DNA of 11,015 bases from an uncultured Bacteroidota bacterium (GTDB lineage Bacteria; Bacteroidota; Bacteroidia; Bacteroidales; 4484-276): assembly GCA_903930725.1 (NCBI GenBank), contig CAIYZW010000804.1, positions 1-11,015 on the forward strand. Reading direction: 5' to 3'. Under the pieces are notes generated by a model. The model was not told the origin of the DNA. It made no database searches and worked only from the letters and a program-made list of their open reading frames with translations. A program made the translations under genes and the position numbers. Below are positions 6,592 to 11,015 of this stretch, piece after piece. Positions within the stretch are counted from its first letter, which is position 1. Each line of letters begins with the position of its first letter.

Positions 6592-7461
6592 CTACCTGGT
6601 GAGTCTCTCCAAAACCACCTGAATCAAGTCTTCAATAGCCTGGTGATGATCTTCTGAAAAAGTATTTAATGCGCGGTTTGCGATGACGGCGCAAACAGTG
6701 AGGGTGTTGTGGCCAAGCAATTTCCCCAGGCCATATAAAGCCGAAGTTTCCATTTCGAAGTTGATGATCTTGTCATCATAAAACCGGAACAACTGCATTC
6801 GATCGTTCAAATTGGGGTGGCGAAGCGGGATGCGCAATTTACGGCCTTGCGGACCATAGAAACCGGGCGCTGTGGCTGTAATCCCGCAATGAAAACCGCT
6901 GTCGAGTTTAATTTTTAAACTTGGGGAACAGGCAACAAAATATGGGTATGGCAAATCAGGATTCCAGTTAACCTGTTCGATGAAAGAATCGCTCATCTCC
7001 TTGATTGTCACATGGTCGCTGTCGTAAAACTTCAAAAGCCCATCCAGGCCGCAGCCATACGTTGACAAGGCGAATGAATTAATCGGGATTTCGGGCTGAA
7101 TAGCGCCTGATGTGCCAAGCCTTACGATATTGAGGCTTGTAAGTTTATCCTTAATTTCCCGTGTTTTGAAATCAATATTTACCAGCGCATCGAGCTCATT
7201 CATCACAATATCAATATTATCGGTGCCCATGCCGGTTGATAAAACCGTGATGGCCTTCCCGTTCAACTCGCCGCTATGAACTACCATTTCGCGGTTGTGG
7301 CTGATGTGATTGATCCTGTCGAAATATTTCGAGATTTTTGGGACCCTGCCCGGGTCACCAACAGCAATAATGTTTTCGGCAATATTGCCAGGCCTCACGT
7401 TTAGGTGGTAAATGGTACCATCAGGGTTGATGATTAATTCCGATTCTTTTAAGCGACTCAT
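6592..7461 (-). CDS. Nucleoside phosphorylase, uridine phosphorylase-like
   Basis: The 289-residue protein belongs to the purine/uridine phosphorylase (NP-I) family, which splits nucleosides with phosphate into base and ribose-1-phosphate for salvage. Family motifs are seen in order: AVGDPGRVPKISKYFD (33-48, phosphate-binding G35-D36 and R39), STGMGTDNIDIVMNELDAL (75-93), VRLGTSGAIQ (113-122, the phosphate-binding GTSG loop) and INFEMETSALYGLG (233-246, ribose-binding E236-M237-E238). The INPDGTIYHLNVRP beginning is typical of the Bacteroidota clade close to uridine phosphorylase. The base preferred (uridine, or a purine) cannot be fixed by eye. The ATG at 7461 is the natural start. The gene is divergent from cinA, with 119 bases between the start codons, and its stop codon abuts the hairpin shared with gatD. 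Confidence 0.9.
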   Translation of the reverse strand: MSRLKESELIINPDGTIYHLNVRPGNIAENIIAVGDPGRVPKISKYFDRINHISHNREMVVHSGELNGKAITVLSTGMGTDNIDIVMNELDALVNIDFKTREIKDKLTSLNIVRLGTSGAIQPEIPINSFALSTYGCGLDGLLKFYDSDHVTIKEMSDSFIEQVNWNPDLPYPYFVACSPSLKIKLDSGFHCGITATAPGFYGPQGRKLRIPLRHPNLNDRMQLFRFYDDKIINFEMETSALYGLGKLLGHNTLTVCAVIANRALNTFSEDHHQAIEDLIQVVLERLTR

Positions 7462-7498
7462 AGTTTGTGGTAAAAATCTTAAACTTCTTTAGAAAAGC

Positions 7499-7527
7499 TA
7501 CTTTTGTAAAAAAAAGAAGCAAATGTA
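7499..7527. promoter_or_regulatory. Facing -7-like boxes between the phosphorylase gene and cinA
   Basis: TACTTTTG on the plus strand (7499-7506) and TACATTTG on the minus strand (7520-7527) both match TAnnTTTG and face each other 13 bases apart. The plus box would serve cinA and the minus box the phosphorylase gene. No good -33 element was found for either, and the area is AT-rich, so chance matches are possible. Confidence 0.33.
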
Positions 7528-7567
7528 TTAAAATTCATTGCTTACGTTTTGTTAATTCATCAAATTC

Positions 7568-7591
7568 ATGAAAAGTATTTATGAAAGCTGA
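7568..7591 (+). other. Seven-codon reading frame overlapping the cinA start
   Basis: An ATG at 7568 opens the frame MKSIYES and stops with TGA at 7589-7591, eleven bases into cinA and in a different frame. It might be a leader peptide coupled to cinA translation, but such short frames arise by chance and no Shine-Dalgarno sequence precedes it. Confidence 0.15.
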
Positions 7592-8840
7592 AATTATCAC
7601 CATCGGGGATGAGCTGCTCATCGGGCAGGTTATTGACACCAATTCGGCCTGGATTGCTGAACAATTAAACATGAAAGGCATTAAAGTTCATCAGATTACC
7701 AGCATTTCCGACGACCGCGAACACATCCTTGAAACTTTAAGAGAGGCCGAAACACGCGCCGAAATTATCCTGATTACCGGAGGCCTCGGTCCAACTAAGG
7801 ACGACATCACCAAAAGCACCCTTTGCGAATATTTTGAAACAAACCTGGTTTTTAATCAGGAAACATATAATAATGTAGAAGCCCTTTTTAAACTGCGGGG
7901 CTACCCGGTTACTGAGCTAAACCGACGCCAGGCTGAGGTTCCGGCCAATTGTACGCCAATCCAAAACCGCAATGGCACAGCTCCCGGAATGTGGTTTGAA
8001 CGGAATGAAAAAACTTTTGTTTCGATGCCAGGTGTGCCTTTCGAGATGAAAACCATGATGACGGAACAGGTTCTTCCTAAGCTTGCGGCTAAGTTAAACC
8101 TCGGATTTATCGTTCATAAAACCATCCTCACCCAGGGCGTTGGCGAATCGTTCCTGGCTAAAACCATCGAAGATTGGGAAGACGCACTTCCGAAAAACGT
8201 TAAGCTGGCTTACCTGCCTCAACCGGGTATGGTGCGGCTGCGGCTTTCGGCCTTTGGAAACGACAAAACCGAATTATCCGGTTTGATTGAAGAACAGCAT
8301 CAAAAGCTTCTTAAAATTGTTCCCGGTTATATTTTTGGTTATGATGACGAAACCCTTGAATCGGTGGTGGGCAAACTTTTGAAGAAACTAAAAATGACAG
8401 TTGCCACAGCCGAAAGCTGTACCGGCGGCTACATTGCGCATTTGATAACTTCCGTGCCCGGAAGTTCTGAATATTTTATGGGTTCGGTGGTAGCTTATTC
8501 CAACCGGATCAAGCAGTCCGAACTTGGCGTAAAGGCCGAATCGTTTGAAAAATATGGCGCAGTAAGTGAAGCCGTCGTTCGCGAAATGGCAGAAGGTATC
8601 AGAAGGAAATTTGGAACCGATTTTTCGGTTTCAACATCAGGAATCGCAGGCCCCGACGGCGGAACCGACGAAAAACCTGTTGGAACAACCTGGATTGCCG
8701 TTGCTACACCCGAAAAAGTAGTTTCTAAAAAATTTCTTCTCGGTGAGCATCGCGGAAGAAACATTCACAAAGCGGCACTTGCTGCCCTTAATATGTTGAG
8801 GGTGGAGTTGCTGGAAATGCAGGCTAAATCAGGGTTATAA
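7581..8840 (+). CDS. cinA: CinA family protein (molybdopterin-binding-like domain plus NMN amidohydrolase domain)
   Basis: The 419-residue protein has both CinA domains. The N-terminal COG1058 domain (about 1-170), fold-related to molybdopterin-binding proteins, carries IITIGDELLIGQVIDTNS (5-22), TGGLGPTKDDIT (66-77), NRNGTAPGMW (129-138) and SMPGVPFEMK (148-157); in characterised homologues it has ADP-ribose pyrophosphatase activity. The C-terminal domain (about 255-415) is PncC-like, with AESCTGGYIAHL (277-288, nucleophile S279), GSVVAYSNRIK (301-311) and STSGIAGPDGGTDEKPVGTTW (351-371); PncC deamidates nicotinamide mononucleotide in NAD salvage. Both sets of motifs are intact, so a bifunctional pyridine-nucleotide recycling enzyme is likely; the name comes from its competence-induced homologue and no competence gene is nearby. 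The ATG at 7581 gives the canonical MKAEIITIGDELL start. Confidence 0.96.
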   Translation: MKAEIITIGDELLIGQVIDTNSAWIAEQLNMKGIKVHQITSISDDREHILETLREAETRAEIILITGGLGPTKDDITKSTLCEYFETNLVFNQETYNNVEALFKLRGYPVTELNRRQAEVPANCTPIQNRNGTAPGMWFERNEKTFVSMPGVPFEMKTMMTEQVLPKLAAKLNLGFIVHKTILTQGVGESFLAKTIEDWEDALPKNVKLAYLPQPGMVRLRLSAFGNDKTELSGLIEEQHQKLLKIVPGYIFGYDDETLESVVGKLLKKLKMTVATAESCTGGYIAHLITSVPGSSEYFMGSVVAYSNRIKQSELGVKAESFEKYGAVSEAVVREMAEGIRRKFGTDFSVSTSGIAGPDGGTDEKPVGTTWIAVATPEKVVSKKFLLGEHRGRNIHKAALAALNMLRVELLEMQAKSGL

Positions 8841-8923
8841 AGTTGGTATTTAATCTAAAGACGTCAAAAATTAATCCCAGATACCTGCAGTGTTTATTCA
8901 AAAAATTACAATTTTAAGATCAC

Positions 8924-9847
8924 ATGAATAAATCATTCATAATTCTCGCAGCATTGGTAATGACCACAGGGCTTTTCGGACAGGAGGCAAAGCCCTCTTC
9001 CGGAAAAATTGACCACTTCAAAAATTTCCCATCAAAATTTGTGGATGCCAGAAATGTGGATGTCTGGTTGCCTGATGGCTACAGCATCAAAAAGAAATAT
9101 GCCGTACTTTACATGCACGACGGCCAGATGCTTTTCGATTCGGCCATTAACTGGAACCAGCAGGAATGGGGTGTGGATGAAACGATGGCCAGACTACTAA
9201 AGAAGAAAAAGATTAAGAACTGCATCGTGGTTGGCGTCTGGAACAATGGCAAAAACCGGCACATCGAGTATTTCCCGCAAAAAGCGCTCAATTATCTCAG
9301 CGAAAGCGAAAAAACCGACTTGTTAAATTATACCGTTGGAGAGGAAAAACAACGGATACTTGCCGGCGGCCCAATTTCTGACAATTACCTGAAATTTCTG
9401 GTGCAGGAATTAAAGCCGTTTATTGACAGCACCTATTCCACCTTTACCAATCAGGAAAATACTTTTGTGGCTGGCTCAAGCATGGGTGGGCTTATTTCGG
9501 TGTACGCCGTTTGTGAATATCCAAATATATTTGCAGGTGCAGCCTGCCTTTCGACACATTGGCCGGGAACATTTAAAACCGAAAATAACCCGGTTCCGAC
9601 GGCTTTTCTTTCCTACCTCAGCGATCATTTGCCTGCACCTTCAAATCATAAGTTTTATTTCGATTATGGCACCGAAACTCTCGACAGCCTTTACAAACCT
9701 TTCCAATTACAGGCCGACGAAATCATGAAATGCAAAGGCTACAACGCCAAAAACTGGCTAACAAAGGAATTTCCGGGTGAAAATCATTCAGAAAAAGCCT
9801 GGCGCAAAAGGTTTGAAATCCCGGTTTTGTTTTTATTGGGGAAGTGA
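8924..9847 (+). CDS. Secreted alpha/beta-hydrolase esterase (esterase D/Fes-like family)
   Basis: The 307-residue protein begins with a Sec signal peptide (lysine near the start, hydrophobic residues about 5-17, likely cleavage near FGQ-E at 18-21). It has no lipobox cysteine, so it is probably periplasmic or exported. The mature part is a putative-esterase-type alpha/beta hydrolase: VWLPDGYSIKKKYAVLYMHDGQ (47-68), IVVGVWNN (101-108) and the nucleophile elbow GSSMGG (184-189, S186). H288 in GENHSEKAW is the likely catalytic histidine, and the acid probably lies in FDYGTETLD (246-254). Relatives include feruloyl, acetylxylan and siderophore esterases; the substrate here cannot be told. It starts 84 bases after cinA with no clear terminator or promoter between, and no polysaccharide-utilisation genes are near. 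Confidence 0.88.
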   Translation: MNKSFIILAALVMTTGLFGQEAKPSSGKIDHFKNFPSKFVDARNVDVWLPDGYSIKKKYAVLYMHDGQMLFDSAINWNQQEWGVDETMARLLKKKKIKNCIVVGVWNNGKNRHIEYFPQKALNYLSESEKTDLLNYTVGEEKQRILAGGPISDNYLKFLVQELKPFIDSTYSTFTNQENTFVAGSSMGGLISVYAVCEYPNIFAGAACLSTHWPGTFKTENNPVPTAFLSYLSDHLPAPSNHKFYFDYGTETLDSLYKPFQLQADEIMKCKGYNAKNWLTKEFPGENHSEKAWRKRFEIPVLFLLGK

Positions 9848-9854
9848 GGAAGAA

Positions 9855-9889
9855 GGCAGTCGCCAGTGGGCAGTGTAAAGTGTGCAGTA
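9855..9889. repeat. Degenerate 7-bp tandem repeat, five units
   Basis: Five consecutive 7-base units can be read: GGCAGTC, GCCAGTG, GGCAGTG, TAAAGTG, TGCAGTA. All share AGT at the same place and four share CAGT. It fills most of the 63-base gap between the esterase and S4 genes. Similar CAGT-rich runs recur between genes in many Bacteroidota genomes, as I recall. Confidence 0.75.
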
Positions 9890-9910
9890 AAAATTTAAGA
9901 AAAACTGAAA

Positions 9911-10120
9911 ATGGAATTTCACTTAAACGGGCAGGAATTTATCGAACTGATGAAACTCCTCAAGTACGAAGGTCTTGTGGATACGGGCAGTGATGCCAAA
10001 ATGTGTATTGATAGCGGCGAAGTTTTTGTAAACGGCAGGCAGGAATTCAGGAGGCGCAACAAACTCAAAGCAGGCGATAAAGTTGAGTTCGACGGACAAA
10101 CGATTTTGATTGTTCAATAG
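9911..10120 (+). CDS. Small S4-domain RNA-binding protein (YbcJ/RlbA-like)
   Basis: The 69-residue protein is essentially a single S4 RNA-binding domain. The core runs FIELMKLLKYEGLVDTGSDAK (10-30), then IDSGEVFVNGRQEFRRRNKL (33-52) and AGDKVEF (54-60). This matches the COG2501 family (E. coli YbcJ; the Gram-positive RlbA/YaaA type), including the diagnostic DTGSDAK and RRRNKL-GD segments that contact RNA. Family members are thought to bind structured RNA, perhaps in ribosome assembly; the target is not known here. Length is normal. The ATG at 9911 is the only sensible start, preceded by the A-rich AAGAAAAACTGAAA and no strong Shine-Dalgarno sequence. It follows the esterase gene by 63 bases of repeat DNA and is convergent with purL. 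Confidence 0.92.
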   Translation: MEFHLNGQEFIELMKLLKYEGLVDTGSDAKMCIDSGEVFVNGRQEFRRRNKLKAGDKVEFDGQTILIVQ

Positions 10121-10131
10121 ACTTTCCAAAA

Positions 10132-10215
10132 TTTTACCACGGAGACACTTAGTTCACGAAGAAACACTGAGAATTTTTTTTCTTCCTCTGTGCCCTCTAT
10201 GGTTCCGTGGTAAAA
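10132..10215. repeat. Palindromic intergenic repeat element (84 bp)
   Basis: TTTTACCACGGA (10132-10143) is the exact reverse complement of TCCGTGGTAAAA (10204-10215). Inside, CACTGAG (10165-10171) pairs with CTCTGTG (10186-10192) with one mismatch, around a T-rich loop. The left half also reads as loose units starting with CAC at 10138, 10146, 10155 and 10165. It closely resembles the ACCACGGAGACAC...CTCTGTG...CCGTGGTAA repeats scattered between genes in environmental bacterial genomes. It may also end transcription of the convergent S4 and purL genes. Confidence 0.85.
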
Positions 10216-10315
10216 AAACTCCATGCCCACCGCGTCCCCGCCGGAATTGGGCAAGTCGGTTGTTAATTGAGTTTTGGGATTTGAATTATTGATATTTTCC
10301 TCAGTGTTCTCCTTG
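10216..10315. other. Intergenic spacer before the purL stop
   Basis: No gene is visible. A GC-rich patch (about 10224-10261, CCACCGCGTCCCCGCCGG core) is followed by AT-rich sequence. From about 10294 the text CCTCAGTGTTCTCCTTGTTA resembles the right arm of the 10132-10215 repeat and continues into the purL stop codon at 10316-10318. Confidence 0.5.
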
Positions 10316-11015
10316 TTATTTTTTCTTCTCTTCTACCCATTTCCTTGCATTCACAAATGCTTGGAGCCAGGGAGTGAGTTGGTCGTTTTTGCGGTCGGAC
10401 GGATAATACGCCCATTGCCAGGGCAAAATGGATCGTTCGAGGTGCGGCATCATGGCAAGGTGGCGGCCATCGGACGAGCAAATTCCGGCAGCATCAAATT
10501 GCGAACCATTCGGGTTTCCGGGATAATCGCTGTAGGAATATTTCATCGGAATCTGATAATTTGATTCGTCAAACGGGAAGTCAAATTTTCCTTCGCCGTG
10601 AGCTACCCAGATACCCAGGCGTGATCCAGCCAAAGATTTTAACAACACCGAATCGTTCTTTTCGATTTCGACATTTATAAATGCCGACTCGAATTTACCG
10701 GAAGAATTATGCAGCATTTTTGGATGTTTTTCGTGTTCCGGATAAATCAGGCCAAGTTCCATCATCACCTGGCAGCCGTTACAAACGCCCAGGCTGAGGG
10801 TATCGGGGCGGGCATAAAAATTATCGAGCGCTTTTTTTGCTTTTTCGTTGTAAAGGAAAGCGCCAGCCCAGCCTTTTCCTGAACCCAAAACATCAGAGTT
10901 TGAAAAACCGCCCACAAAAACAATGAAGTTGATTTCTTCCAGGTTTTCACGGCCATGTATCAGGTCGGTGATGTGAACATCTTTTACATCAAAACCCGCC
11001 AGATACATGCTCCAG
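10316..11015 (-). CDS. purL: Phosphoribosylformylglycinamidine (FGAM) synthase, C-terminal glutaminase domain (5' part outside window)
   Basis: Only the last 232 complete codons are in the window; the frame continues through its right edge. PurL uses ATP and glutamine to convert FGAR to FGAM in purine synthesis. The visible part is the class I glutamine amidotransferase domain of the large one-chain PurL. Numbering from the Met codon at 11008, seen are YLAGFDVKDVHITDL (2-16), FVGGFSNSDVLGSGKGWAGA (31-50), the oxyanion and nucleophile motif LGVCNGCQ (73-80, C76), VAHGEGKFDFP (135-145) and MMPHLERS (186-193, with H189 and E191 completing the triad). All glutaminase residues are present. It ends in VEEKKK, a lysine tail encoded by a T-rich stretch next to repeat-like DNA. 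It is convergent with the S4 gene and not linked to purC. Confidence 0.96.
   Translation of the reverse strand, partial: WSMYLAGFDVKDVHITDLIHGRENLEEINFIVFVGGFSNSDVLGSGKGWAGAFLYNEKAKKALDNFYARPDTLSLGVCNGCQVMMELGLIYPEHEKHPKMLHNSSGKFESAFINVEIEKNDSVLLKSLAGSRLGIWVAHGEGKFDFPFDESNYQIPMKYSYSDYPGNPNGSQFDAAGICSSDGRHLAMMPHLERSILPWQWAYYPSDRKNDQLTPWLQAFVNARKWVEEKKK

Noticed and set aside
7581..8840. cinA as evidence of a competence locus
   Set aside because: No competence or recA gene is present; the domain content fits nucleotide salvage.
9855..9889. CRISPR-like array
   Set aside because: The units are 7 bases with no spacers, so it is a simple degenerate tandem repeat.
10110..10564. Plus-strand frames at 10110-10292 and 10274-10564
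   Set aside because: They read through the palindromic repeat and antisense to purL, with no protein resemblance.

Overview
The window looks like chromosomal DNA of a Bacteroidota member, probably in or near Bacteroidales. The signs are protein sequences typical of that phylum (PhoH, PurC, DUF1016/YhcG, the UdP-type phosphorylase, one-chain PurL), TAnnTTTG-type -7 boxes in several leaders, weak or absent Shine-Dalgarno sequences, and intergenic repeat debris of the kind often seen in environmental Bacteroidota genomes. No rRNA, tRNA, CRISPR array, transposase or phage gene is visible.

Layout: the window opens inside an endonuclease/exonuclease/phosphatase-family gene (3-629, + strand, 5' end missing). 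After about 270 bases without a gene comes a solitary PDDEXK nuclease of the DUF1016/YhcG family (899-1942, +). A 332-base gap separates it from a convergent SAM-hydrolase/adenosyltransferase-like gene (2275-3054, -). That gene diverges from a tight + strand cluster: phoH (3207-4223), purC (4195-5139, overlapping phoH by 29 bases) and gatD (5157-6542). gatD ends in a 19-bp perfect hairpin shared with the convergent nucleoside phosphorylase gene (6592-7461, -). Divergent from that is cinA (7581-8840, +), then a secreted alpha/beta-hydrolase esterase (8924-9847, +) and a small S4 RNA-binding protein (9911-10120, +). The window closes with the C-terminal glutaminase domain of purL (10316-11015, -, 5' part outside). 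Degenerate repeats fill 9855-9889 and about 10132-10325.

Most genes are housekeeping. purC and purL serve de novo purine synthesis; the phosphorylase serves nucleoside salvage; cinA probably serves pyridine-nucleotide salvage; phoH and the S4 protein are RNA-linked. The most unusual gene is gatD: an archaeal-type Glu-tRNA(Gln) amidotransferase D subunit, complete and with its asparaginase-like catalytic residues, in a bacterial purine operon and with no gatE in view. Other points worth a look are the non-canonical active-site motifs of the SAM-hydrolase homologue, an 11-bp inverted repeat carrying both outward-facing -7 boxes between the hydrolase gene and phoH, a near-perfect 29-bp palindrome inside the yhcG-like gene, and a palindromic intergenic repeat whose degenerate relative seems to run into the purL stop codon. 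I see no convincing new multi-gene system.
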